Below are positions 53,173 through 60,976 of a DNA stretch of 64,000 nt, piece after piece. This DNA comes from Nocardioides luteus (GTDB lineage Bacteria; Actinomycetota; Actinomycetes; Propionibacteriales; Nocardioidaceae). The notes under the pieces were generated by a model. It was not told the origin of the DNA. It did no database searches and saw only the letters and a program-made list of their open reading frames with translations. The stretch's first letter is position 1. The number at the start of each line of letters is the position of its first letter. The translations under genes and the position numbers were made by a program. The stretch lies in contig NZ_BMRK01000003.1 in NCBI RefSeq assembly GCF_014648595.1, positions 251,287-315,286 of the forward strand, written 5' to 3'.

Positions 53173-53895
53173 TCAGATGCCGAGGTTGGAGAGGAGCCCT
53201 CCGACGACGGGGACGACGCCCAGAAGCAGGAAGGCGGGGAGGAGGCAGATGCCGAGCGGGACGGCGGCCTTCACCCCGACCGCGCGGGCACGATCCTCCA
53301 CCTCGGCGCGGGCGTTCCTGGTCAGGTCGTCAGCAAGACGCTCGACGGTGGTCGCGACCGGCGCTCCGGTCGCCTGAGCACGAGCCAGCGCTCGCCCCAG
53401 AGGTGCCAGGGCAGGGTCGTCCACGAGCGTGCGCCAGGTCTTCTCGGGGTCGGCTCCCAGGTGGAGTCGGGAGGCCGCGGGCAGCAGCCGCGCCGCGGCC
53501 GGGCCGGGCAGGGCGGCGGCGACCGCAACCAGCGCCTCGGCAGGCGCGGCTCCGGAAGAGAGCGCCGCGGAGAGAAGCCGAACCAGAGCTGGAAGCTCTG
53601 CCCTCGCAGCCTCGCGGTCACGCCGCACCTCTGCAGGTTCCATCCGACCGATCACCAGCCAACAGACGACTCCCGCAGGCGCCGCGAGCACCATCCCGGC
53701 GACGCCGCCGATGAAGACGTAGGCGGCCACGGCGGCGAGCAGGGCGAGGACTGGTCGCCAGCGCATCATCCAGCCACCGGGATCGCCGGCGTCGCTGCCC
53801 GACTCGATCGTGCCGGGCAGCGAGGACCTCGGCGTCGGCAGCAGTGCCGCCGCCAGGCCCATGACCGCGGCCGCGGCCGCGAGCCAGATGCTCAT
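53173..53895 (-). CDS. tadC: Type II/IV secretion F-family membrane protein, TadC
   Basis: 240 residues with an N-terminal helix, a cytoplasmic GspF-like helical domain (LPALVRLLSAALSSGAAPAEAL...) and C-terminal helices ending LLLGVVPVVGGLLSNLGI. TadB and TadC form the inner-membrane platform of the Flp pilus. The ATGA overlap with tadB sets the start. Confidence 0.88.
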   Translation of the reverse strand: MSIWLAAAAAVMGLAAALLPTPRSSLPGTIESGSDAGDPGGWMMRWRPVLALLAAVAAYVFIGGVAGMVLAAPAGVVCWLVIGRMEPAEVRRDREAARAELPALVRLLSAALSSGAAPAEALVAVAAALPGPAAARLLPAASRLHLGADPEKTWRTLVDDPALAPLGRALARAQATGAPVATTVERLADDLTRNARAEVEDRARAVGVKAAVPLGICLLPAFLLLGVVPVVGGLLSNLGI

Positions 53896-54665
53896 CGCGC
53901 CTCGACCCCGCGCGCGATGCCCTCGATCCACCACAGCCCGAGCCAGCCGAGCAGCAGTCCGACGCCGAGGCAGGCGAGGCCGACCGGCGACCCGAGGAGG
54001 AACGCCAGCGGGTCACCGCCGACGCCGCTGCCCATCGCCAGCGCGGCGACCGGCAGGGCCGCGATCAGGCGGGCGGTGGCCCGGGCGGAGCCGAGCTCGC
54101 CGTCGACGACCCGCTGGGTGGCAGCCGCAGCACGCAGGTCGAGCGCTACCCGGTCGAGCGCGTCGGCGAGCCCGCTCCCGGTCTGATGGGCGATCTGCCA
54201 GGCAGCGGCGACCACCCGGAGGGAGCCCGCCCCGGGCACCTCGGCGACCTTCCGCCAGGCCGCCGGGACGTCGGCTCCCATCCGCTGCGCCTCTGCCACC
54301 GGCTCGACCACCGGCCACTCGTCGGCCAGCTGGGACAGGGCCGGCCCGGGCGGGTGGCCCGCGGCCAGCTCGGCGGCCATCTGCTCGCAGGCCTCCACGA
54401 CCCGCTCAGCCGTACGTCCCGCCCCGATCCGTTCGCAGCGGCGTCGCCACAGGGCGAACCCGCCGTAGGTTGCGATCCCGAGCAGGACAGCCGCGACGAC
54501 CGCCCTGCCCGGGAAGACGATGGGGATCAGGGCGACCAGGAGGAACGACCACCGAGGGGGACGCCAGGCACGCGAGCGGGGCGCGACGGCGGAGGTCGGC
54601 GGAAACAGCAGCGCGACCGCGGTCCCGGCCAGACAGGCGACGATGCCGAGAAGACCTCCGCTCAT
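53892..54665 (-). CDS. tadB: Type II/IV secretion F-family membrane protein, TadB
   Basis: 257 residues: two N-terminal membrane helices, a cytoplasmic T2SSF domain (VEACEQMAAELAAGHPPGPALSQL), and C-terminal helices. Partner of TadC in the pilus platform. Start in an ATGA overlap with tadA; a second ATG slightly downstream cannot be excluded. Confidence 0.88.
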   Translation of the reverse strand: MSGGLLGIVACLAGTAVALLFPPTSAVAPRSRAWRPPRWSFLLVALIPIVFPGRAVVAAVLLGIATYGGFALWRRRCERIGAGRTAERVVEACEQMAAELAAGHPPGPALSQLADEWPVVEPVAEAQRMGADVPAAWRKVAEVPGAGSLRVVAAAWQIAHQTGSGLADALDRVALDLRAAAATQRVVDGELGSARATARLIAALPVAALAMGSGVGGDPLAFLLGSPVGLACLGVGLLLGWLGLWWIEGIARGVEAR

Positions 54666-55828
54666 CGGTCTGCCCCCAGCAGCGCGTCCAGCCGAGCCGA
54701 CGCCGGCCCGGCGACCACCTCGCCGTCGGCGGTGACAGAACAGGCCGCCTCCATCCGGACCAGCCCGTCGGCCCCGCGCAGCGGGACCGCGACCTCGGTC
54801 AGCACCCGTCGGCCGTCCCGCCGCCGCAGGTGCACGACCACATCCACCCCGGAGGCGAACTGGCTGTGCGCCGCCTCCCGGCCGAGACCGGCCGCGAGGG
54901 CCAGCGCCTCGACCCGCGCAGGGACGTCGGCGGCGGAGTTGGCGTGGAGGGTGCCGCAGCCGCCCTCGTGGCCGGTGTTGAGCGCCGCGAGCAGGTCGAC
55001 GACCTCGGCACCGCGCACCTCACCCACGACCAGCCGGTCGGGACGCATCCTGAGCGCCTGCCGGACCAGCGTGTGGAGCTCGACCGCGCCCGCCGCCTCG
55101 ATGTTGGCCGGACGCGCTTCGAGACCGACAACGTGCGGATGGTCGGGCCGCAGCTCGGAGGCGTCCTCGACCAGCACCAGCCGCTCCTCAGGCGGGACCA
55201 GCGACAGCAGCGAGGCCAACAGCGTGGTCTTCCCGGTGCCGGTGCCACCGGAGACCAGGAACGCAGACCGCGCCAGCACCAGCCGCCGCAGGAGCTCCGC
55301 CACCGCCGGCACGACCATCCCGGAGGCCTCGAGCTCATCGAGCGTGAAGGCCCGCGCCGAGGGGACCCGCAACGAGATCACCGTGCCCGGTCGCGCCAGC
55401 GGTGCGAGCACCGCGTGGAACCGGCTGCCGTCACTCAGCCGCAGGTCGACGTAGGGCGAGGCATCGTCGAGTCGCCGCCCGGCACCAGCAGCCAGCCGTT
55501 GGGCCAGCCGCCGGACCGCGTCGTCGTCAGGGAAGGCCACCGGAGCCGGCTCCAGCCCGGAGCCGCGGTCGATGAAGACCTGCTCGGGTCCGTTGACGAG
55601 CACGTCCGTCACCCCGGGCAGCCGCAGCAGCGGCTCCAGCGGGCCCGCGCCGACCACGTCGCGACGTAGCATCTCGAACACCCCGAGCACGGTCGCGTCA
55701 CCGACGATCCGGCCCTCGGCACGCAGCGCCTCCTGCACCCGGTGGGGTGTGAGCTCCCCCGGCGTACGCGCGAGGTGGTCCCGGACCAGGTCGACGACCT
55801 GGGGCGCGACATCGACGGCGCCGATCAT
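54662..55828 (-). CDS. tadA: TadA/CpaF secretion ATPase
   Basis: 388 residues. Walker A SGGTGTGKTTLL, Asp box VLVEDASELRP, Walker B PDRLVVGEVRGAE and a His box GCGTLHANSAADV are all present. It is the hexameric motor that drives pilin assembly. The N-terminal domain is short compared with CpaF of Gram-negatives, as usual in this actinobacterial group. Start in an ATGA overlap with ssd. Confidence 0.93.
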   Translation of the reverse strand: MIGAVDVAPQVVDLVRDHLARTPGELTPHRVQEALRAEGRIVGDATVLGVFEMLRRDVVGAGPLEPLLRLPGVTDVLVNGPEQVFIDRGSGLEPAPVAFPDDDAVRRLAQRLAAGAGRRLDDASPYVDLRLSDGSRFHAVLAPLARPGTVISLRVPSARAFTLDELEASGMVVPAVAELLRRLVLARSAFLVSGGTGTGKTTLLASLLSLVPPEERLVLVEDASELRPDHPHVVGLEARPANIEAAGAVELHTLVRQALRMRPDRLVVGEVRGAEVVDLLAALNTGHEGGCGTLHANSAADVPARVEALALAAGLGREAAHSQFASGVDVVVHLRRRDGRRVLTEVAVPLRGADGLVRMEAACSVTADGEVVAGPASARLDALLGADR

Positions 55829-56880
55829 GCCGCCATCACCCCGACCCGAACCTTGCAGCGGGCCAGCACCTCGGCAGCCGCGCGCGCCAGCGGCGCCCGC
55901 TTCGACCGGATCGGCCCGAGACCGAGGTCGATGGCCTCGGCCAGCCCTCGCTGGTCGGACATCGAAGCGACGACCGGGAGACCGAGCGCACGCCCGACCG
56001 CCTCCGGCTCGGCAGCGCGGCCACGCACGACGACCCGGACCCGATCCCGCTCGGGGAGCCGCGAGATCAGCCGGGCGGCCGAGGCGGTGCCGGTCACGTC
56101 GGCCCGGACCACGACCAGGACGACGTCGCACCCCGTCAGCATTGCCTCGGCGGAAGCGTCGGACTCACGCGGCAGGTCGACCACGACGAGGTCATGCCCG
56201 CGCCTGGCCGCAGCGAGTACCTCGCGCACGACCTCCGGTCGTGGCAGCGCCCCGTCGCCGCTCGGCCAGCCCAGCACGCCCAGCGACCCGATGTGCGGCA
56301 CCGCCTCCCGCAACGCCCGCGCCCCCAGCCGGCCGGCGGTCTGCCCGAGATCGCCCCAGCTCACTCCGGGAACCTCCTCGAGCGCGAGCACCCGCCCGGC
56401 TCCGGGGCCGAGACGGTCCGCGTCGACCAGGAGCGTCGGGCCGCGGTCGGCCCCCAGACTGGCCAGCGCAGCGGCGTACGTCGTCGCTCCGGCTCCACCC
56501 GAGCCGGCCACCACGCCCACGACCAGGCCGTCGCCTCCCCCGCCGTCGCCGATGTCGGCGAGCAGCCCGGCGACGACCGCCTCGGCCGACGGCAGCTCGA
56601 GCATCGTCTCGGCACCGACCTCGAGCGCCGCCCGCAGCAGCGGTTCGCCGGTCGTCCCCCAGCCCACGACGTAGACGTCGTCGCGGCGGGGTGGTCGCAA
56701 CGAGGCGACCTCCGCCAGCAGGTCGGCGCCGACGAGTATCAACGGTGGTCTCTGCCATCGGCGCAACGCGCCGGCGGCGTCGGTGCACTCCTCGATGGTG
56801 ATGCCCGAGGCAGCAGCCAGGCGGGCCGCCTCAGCGACGAGCAACGAGTCAGCGGTGATGACGAGAGGTTCCGAGGTCAT
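55825..56880 (-). CDS. ssd: CpaE/MinD-like protein, septum site-determining Ssd (Rv3660c type)
   Basis: 351 residues: an N-terminal receiver-like domain without clear phosphorylation residues, then a MinD/CpaE ATPase domain with VVAGSGGAGATTYAAAL in place of the P-loop. The KGGxGK signature is lost (no Lys), so ATP hydrolysis may be impaired, as noted for the group. It probably positions the pilus machine; the mycobacterial relative also affects septation. First gene of the tad unit, with the three-box element upstream. Confidence 0.87.
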   Translation of the reverse strand: MTSEPLVITADSLLVAEAARLAAASGITIEECTDAAGALRRWQRPPLILVGADLLAEVASLRPPRRDDVYVVGWGTTGEPLLRAALEVGAETMLELPSAEAVVAGLLADIGDGGGGDGLVVGVVAGSGGAGATTYAAALASLGADRGPTLLVDADRLGPGAGRVLALEEVPGVSWGDLGQTAGRLGARALREAVPHIGSLGVLGWPSGDGALPRPEVVREVLAAARRGHDLVVVDLPRESDASAEAMLTGCDVVLVVVRADVTGTASAARLISRLPERDRVRVVVRGRAAEPEAVGRALGLPVVASMSDQRGLAEAIDLGLGPIRSKRAPLARAAAEVLARCKVRVGVMAA

Positions 56881-56929
56881 GACAGCAGGATCCGCCGCAC
56901 GACCGACAATTCCACCCGTAAATGCGGAG

Positions 56930-56979
56930 CCTGTGGATAACCGCGTCCCGAACCCACCCTGTGGACGGTGATCGGCCCG
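56930..56979 (-). promoter_or_regulatory. Three-box element, copy B (upstream of ssd-tadABC)
   Basis: CCTGTGGA (56930-56937), 20 bp, CCTGTGGA (56958-56965), 4 bp, GATCGGCCCG (56970-56979), the same boxes and spacing as at 53024-53073. It lies 50-100 bp before the ssd start and 26 bp before the divergent HAD gene. The first box extends to TGTGGATAA, the complement of a DnaA box, which copy A lacks. Confidence 0.65.
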
Positions 56980-57004
56980 CCCAACGGCCGTCTACGATGA
57001 GCGC

Positions 57005-57799
57005 ATGACACGCATCGCTGCGTTCTTCGACCTCGACAAGACGATCATCGCGAGGTCGAGCACGCTTGCGTTCTCCAAGCACTTCCAGGCCGGCGGCCTG
57101 ATCACCCGCGCGGCCATGATCCGCTCGGCCTACACGCAGTTCGTCTACGTCGTCGGCGGCGCCGACCACGACCAGATGGAGAAGATGCGCAAGGCGCTCT
57201 CCGAGATGGTCACCGGGTGGAACGTCGCCACGGTCAAGGAGATCGTCGCCGACACCCTCCACAACGTGGTCGACCCGCTCGTCTACGAAGAGGCCGTGCA
57301 GCTCATCGAGCAGCACCACGCCCAGGGCCACGACGTCATCATCGTCTCGGCCTCGGGCACCGAGCTGGTCGAGCCCATCGGCGAGATGCTGGGCGCCGAC
57401 CACGTGGTCGCCACGCAGATGGAGATCGAGGACGGCCGCTACACCGGCGAGATCGCGCTCTACGCCTACCGCGAGGAGAAGGCACGCGCGGTGAAGCAGC
57501 TGGCCGAGCGGTTCGGCTACGACCTGGAGAAGTCGTACGCCTACTCCGACTCGATCACCGACACCCCCATGCTGGAGGAGGTCGGCCACGCGTTCGCGGT
57601 CAATCCCGACAAGGACCTCCGCATGGTCGCCAAGGAGCGCGGCTGGGAGATCCTGGTCTTCAACAAGCCGGTCGCGCTGCGCAGCCGGGTGCTCTCCCCG
57701 TCCACGCCGACCCTCGCCGCGCTGGCCGTCGGGGGCGCCGTCGCGATCGCCGGCGGGGTCATCTGGGCCGGCACGAAGCGTCGCCCTCGCGGCGCCTGA
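57005..57799 (+). CDS. HAD-IB family phosphatase with C-terminal membrane anchor
   Basis: 264 residues. HAD motif I is FDLDKTII (Asp9, Asp11), motif II IVSASG, and motif III/IV AYSDSITDTPML; these are typical of HAD-IB (SerB-like) hydrolases, e.g. Rv3661, found next to Ssd in mycobacteria. A hydrophobic segment (LAALAVGGAVAIAGGVIWAG) and a basic tail suggest a membrane anchor. Substrate unknown; lipid or sugar phosphates are plausible. Divergent from the tad locus with a shared 124-bp promoter region. Confidence 0.87.
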   Translation: MTRIAAFFDLDKTIIARSSTLAFSKHFQAGGLITRAAMIRSAYTQFVYVVGGADHDQMEKMRKALSEMVTGWNVATVKEIVADTLHNVVDPLVYEEAVQLIEQHHAQGHDVIIVSASGTELVEPIGEMLGADHVVATQMEIEDGRYTGEIALYAYREEKARAVKQLAERFGYDLEKSYAYSDSITDTPMLEEVGHAFAVNPDKDLRMVAKERGWEILVFNKPVALRSRVLSPSTPTLAALAVGGAVAIAGGVIWAGTKRRPRGA

Positions 57800-57804
57800 C
57801 CCGG

Positions 57805-57842
57805 TTCTGCAGGGGAGTCATGATCCTCCTCATGCTGCAGAA
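57805..57842 (+). terminator. Hairpin after the HAD phosphatase gene
   Basis: Perfect 8-bp outer arms TTCTGCAG (57805-57812) and CTGCAGAA (57835-57842) with partly pairing GGGGAG and CCTCCT inside. Begins six bases after the HAD stop; no strong T-run. Confidence 0.5.
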
Positions 57843-57886
57843 ATTCCAGCCTTGAATCTGCCCGATAATCGGCGTAGAAACGATCA

Positions 57887-58066
57887 CGTAACAAGACGTA
57901 CACGAGACCAGGCACCCACGCGGCGATCCACCCATCTGATGGGGTGCTGTAGCCGGGGAGAAATCCCGACGCAGTGACCAGACCTTGCACGCTTGGTAAC
58001 CAGAAGGCCTCGTGGACACGGTGGCATCCGGTGCTCACAACCCACCGGGTGCCACCACCTTTTCTG
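57887..58066 (+). ncRNA. Candidate structured small RNA
   Basis: TTGAAT (57852-57857), 17 bp, TAGAAA (57875-57880) make a plausible promoter; about 180 bp later a strong hairpin is followed by a T-run. Between them are short hairpins (CCCATC/GATGGG, CGGG/CCCG, CCTT..TGGTAACCA..AAGG) and no coding frame with normal codon use. No riboswitch or known RNA family recognised. The ends are estimates. Confidence 0.4.
58020..58064 (+). terminator. Rho-independent terminator, plus strand
   Basis: Arms GGTGGCATCCGGTG (58020-58033) and CACCGGGTGCCACC (58043-58056), 13 of 14 paired, nine-base loop, followed by ACCTTTTCT. The T-run is only on the plus side, so it ends a rightward transcript, not the convergent Fic-like gene. 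Confidence 0.82.
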
Positions 58067-58070
58067 ACGC

Positions 58071-58802
58071 CTACTCGGCGGCGTCCAGGCGTAGCGGCGA
58101 CGCCTCGGCCCCGGCGGCGTACGCCTCGGCCGCATAGAGCAGCCACGAGTGCGCCCCCGCCTGCCCGCCCTCGCGGAAGCCGCGCAGGTTGGACTCGTAG
58201 GCGGCCCGCAGCGCCAGATGGCCGGCCTCCGGCACGACCAGCGACTTCTCGTCCACCCCGCGCGCGACGAGAACGAGCCGCTCTGCGGCACGCGCGACCA
58301 GTCCGTTGTGGGACGCGAACGGCGCGGCGGTCGCCAGATCGGCGTGCACGAAGGCCGCCACCACCAGCGCCGGCGCGGTCGTCGGCGCGAGCAGCAGGTC
58401 GGAGAGGCGCCGCAGCCGTTCGGCGGCCGCCGCGGAGCGAGGCCGTCCGAGCTCGTCGGCCTCCAACGACGCGCCTGCCGCCAGCGCGTGCATCCGTGCG
58501 AACGCCTGCAACGGCGCCTGCTTCACCACCGGCACCAGCGCGAGCAGCTCGGTCGAGAGCCGCACCGCGTCCTGCGCGACCTGGTCACCACCGGAGGTCC
58601 GCACCTCGCCCAGCGACGACCCGGAACCCTCCAGGACGGCCGACGCGTGCGCCCCGCGCAACAACGACTCGGCGGTGGTCTCCGGGGACGTACGCCGCAG
58701 TCCCCGGTCACGCAGCATCACGTCGATGCCGTCACGGGCTGCGGCGAAGCCCGAGGCCACACCTTCGAGCGACACCAACCGGGCAAGCGGATCGTCCTTC
58801 AC
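58071..58802 (-). CDS. Fic-like protein with degenerate active site and inhibitory motif
   Basis: 243 residues, mostly helical. SAVLEG (54-59) fits the (S/T)xxxE(G/N) inhibitory motif of Fic AMP-transferases. The active-site loop is AAPFASHNGLVAR (159-171), to compare with HPFxxGNGRxxR: the catalytic His is Ala160, Gly is His165, the first Arg is Leu168, while PF, NG and the last Arg remain. So it has the fold but probably not classic AMP transfer. Related actinobacterial proteins are often loosely labelled oxidoreductases. A single gene between two divergent/convergent neighbours. Confidence 0.7.
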   Translation of the reverse strand: MKDDPLARLVSLEGVASGFAAARDGIDVMLRDRGLRRTSPETTAESLLRGAHASAVLEGSGSSLGEVRTSGGDQVAQDAVRLSTELLALVPVVKQAPLQAFARMHALAAGASLEADELGRPRSAAAAERLRRLSDLLLAPTTAPALVVAAFVHADLATAAPFASHNGLVARAAERLVLVARGVDEKSLVVPEAGHLALRAAYESNLRGFREGGQAGAHSWLLYAAEAYAAGAEASPLRLDAAE

Positions 58803-58997
58803 GCGTCAACCTTATGGCCAGATCCGCCGATCACCGATGTCGCGAGCGTCACGAGACGGGTGTGATGGCAAGGCGGCGCCGCGAAGGCATACCGGTTGTC
58901 TGATGAGCGGCGGCAACGCAGCCAGCGCGCCCGTATCGTGGCGCGCAGCAGGCGGGGATCGGCGGATTTGGCCATCACGCGGGTTACCCTGACCGAG

Positions 58998-59909
58998 ATG
59001 ACGGACCCAGCCAACCCCGACCCGGCACGCTCCTTCGGAGCCGTGGCGGACAGCTATGACCGCGGGCGCCCGTCCTACCCGGCCGATGCTGTGAAGTGGC
59101 TGGTCGGCGAGGAGCCGTGCTCGGTCCTCGAGCTCGGCGCCGGCACCGGCAAGCTCACCGAGGTGCTCGTCGGACTGGGCCATGAGGTCTTCGCGACCGA
59201 CCCCGACGACGCGATGCTCGACATCCTCTCCGGGAAGCTCCCCGACGTCCGCGCGACCAGCGGCACGGCCGAGCAGATCCCGACCGGCGACAGCCTCTAC
59301 GACGTGGTCATCGTCGGGCAGGCGTTCCACTGGTTCGACCACGACAAGGCGATCGCGGAGATCGGTCGCGTGCTGCGCACCGGCGGCCGGCTCGCGGTGA
59401 TCCAGAACGAGCGCGACGAGCGCATCCCGTGGGTGCGCAAGCTCGGCCGGCTGATCGGCAAGCAGGACAGCGGGTACGACCCGACCTCGATCCTCGACGA
59501 CTCCGGTCTCTTCTCGGCGGTCGAGGCGCGCACCTTCCGCCACTGGCAGGTCGTCGACCGCCACTCGATCCAGGACCTGGTCATCTCCCGCTCCAACATC
59601 GCGACCCTCGACCCGGAGGCCCAGGAGCAGAAGCGGCGCGAGGTGCTGGCCTTCTACGACGGCTACGGCCGCGGCATGGACGGCATGCAGCTGCCCTACA
59701 ACTGCCGGGCCTGGCACGCGCAGGTGCTCCCGCACGCGCAGGTGGCCTCGACAGGCTCGGCCACCGGTGCGCACGAGGCCGACGAGACCGACGACCAGCA
59801 GCGCGCGTCGGTGCCGCTGGCCAAGCGCACCGACACGGCCGTACGCCTCCCCCGGGTCGTCACCGACCCCGAGAACGGCGACGACGACCTGCTCATCGAC
59901 TTCCGGTGA
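58998..59909 (+). CDS. Class I SAM-dependent methyltransferase
   Basis: 303 residues with motif I VLELGAGTGKLTEVL, motif II ATDPDDAML and GQAFHWFDHDKA, the UbiE/Coq5-like small-molecule methyltransferase pattern. Substrate unknown. The ATG at 58998 is at the usual distance from the DRGRPSYP start of the fold. The C-terminal region contains a dispersed repeat (59741-59765, encoding AQVASTGSAT) in what is probably a loop, and the gene overlaps the convergent membrane-protein gene by 17 bp. Confidence 0.85.
   Translation: MTDPANPDPARSFGAVADSYDRGRPSYPADAVKWLVGEEPCSVLELGAGTGKLTEVLVGLGHEVFATDPDDAMLDILSGKLPDVRATSGTAEQIPTGDSLYDVVIVGQAFHWFDHDKAIAEIGRVLRTGGRLAVIQNERDERIPWVRKLGRLIGKQDSGYDPTSILDDSGLFSAVEARTFRHWQVVDRHSIQDLVISRSNIATLDPEAQEQKRREVLAFYDGYGRGMDGMQLPYNCRAWHAQVLPHAQVASTGSATGAHEADETDDQQRASVPLAKRTDTAVRLPRVVTDPENGDDDLLIDFR
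59741..59765. repeat. Palindromic dispersed repeat inside the methyltransferase gene
   Basis: Arms GGTGGCC and GGCCACC flank TCGACAGGCTC, 25 bp in all. The core is shared with the repeats at 49325 and 61004. It is in frame and adds residues near the C-terminus. Confidence 0.7.
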
Positions 59910-60735
59910 GCGGGTCCCCGGGGCGCGTGGTGAGGCTGTCGCGCTGGGGATCCATCAGGTCGAAGCTCTGGATCACCCAGAAGATCGTGAAGCAGACCAG
60001 CAGCGAGACCTCGGTGGCCAGGAGCCAGTAGGTCCATCCGGCCAGACCGAGCGCGATGCCGGCGACCAGCAGCACCGCCATCGCCGCGACCAGCGCCCAG
60101 TAGGTCCGGTCCAGCCGCGTACGCGCCTTGTCGGCCTCGCGCGCGATCTTCCGTACGCCCCAGTCGGTGTTGAGCACCACCCCGAGCGCGAACGGCGCGA
60201 AGGTGAACACCGCGGCGAGGCCGTGCGCCTTCGTCGCGAAGCTGTCCTGGTCGATCAGCAGCCAGCCGACGCCCACGACCCACGCCGCGGCGACCGAGGC
60301 CAGCCCGATGGCGGCCCACCGCGAGGGCCAGGCACCGGCGACCGCGCGCTTTCGAAGACCGAAGATCAGCACCACGACCCACCCGATCGCCATCACCGCC
60401 AGATAGCTCCAGGCGTTGTTGACGATGGCCGCCTTGTCGATCTGCTCCCCCACCTCCGGGGTCGGCACGAAGCCCACCATCGGAGCCGAGAGCCCGGCGA
60501 GGTTGAAGACGGTGTCCTCTGCGTCCGTGTAGCCGCGCAGCACCACCAGGCACACGCCCATCGCGCACAGCACGGCGGTGAAGACCGGTCCGGCCGAGGT
60601 GTAGTAATAGGACGAGATCGACGTCTGGAACTCCCTGCTGGAGATGGTCTCGGCGGTCACCGAGATCGCCAGCCCGGCGAGCAGACAGCACAGAGCGAAA
60701 CGGACATAGCGGTACGTCGTCACCTCGGTCGTCAT
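59893..60735 (-). CDS. Integral membrane protein of unknown function
   Basis: 280 residues with seven to eight predicted membrane helices. A conserved-looking outer loop SISSYYYTSAGPVF followed by GVCLVVLRGYTD is shared with a group of actinobacterial membrane proteins without known role. The ATG at 60735 is preferred over one at 60774, which adds a Pro-rich lead. Single gene, divergent from the glycosyltransferase. Confidence 0.75.
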   Translation of the reverse strand: MTTEVTTYRYVRFALCCLLAGLAISVTAETISSREFQTSISSYYYTSAGPVFTAVLCAMGVCLVVLRGYTDAEDTVFNLAGLSAPMVGFVPTPEVGEQIDKAAIVNNAWSYLAVMAIGWVVVLIFGLRKRAVAGAWPSRWAAIGLASVAAAWVVGVGWLLIDQDSFATKAHGLAAVFTFAPFALGVVLNTDWGVRKIAREADKARTRLDRTYWALVAAMAVLLVAGIALGLAGWTYWLLATEVSLLVCFTIFWVIQSFDLMDPQRDSLTTRPGDPLTGSR

Positions 60736-60976
60736 GGTTGTCGAAGGTAGCGGGATCCCGCCATCGGTGGGCACTCATCCGCCAGCGCGTCCGAGACCCG
60801 CTCCCGACGGCTTTTCGCACAGGAAGATGACGATCACGTGAAATCCTCCGTTTCCGGCCGAGGACCTCTTGGGGCGGGACTACGGACGCATTAGCGTCCG
60901 AGCGAAGCGACGCTGCGCATCGCCGTCACAGCCATCACCCGCGCTCGGGCCAGCCCTTGCGGAAAGCGAGGTCGAC

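Noticed and set aside
53810-55669. 619-residue plus-strand frame across tadB and tadA
   Set aside because: Arg/Pro/Ser-rich shadow; the minus-strand tad genes have intact motifs and overlapping starts.
56932-56940. Perfect DnaA-box match TGTGGATAA as a sign of a replication origin
   Set aside because: A single box with no cluster, no dnaA/dnaN genes and no AT-rich stretch; it is part of the duplicated three-box element.
57900-58020. Known riboswitch (cobalamin, TPP, FMN or c-di-AMP type)
   Set aside because: None of the conserved cores of these classes could be found, and no plus-strand gene follows the terminator.
57541-58146. 201-residue minus-strand frame over the HAD gene end and the candidate small RNA
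   Set aside because: Overlaps a clear gene, has no ribosome site, and its intergenic part lacks normal codon bias.
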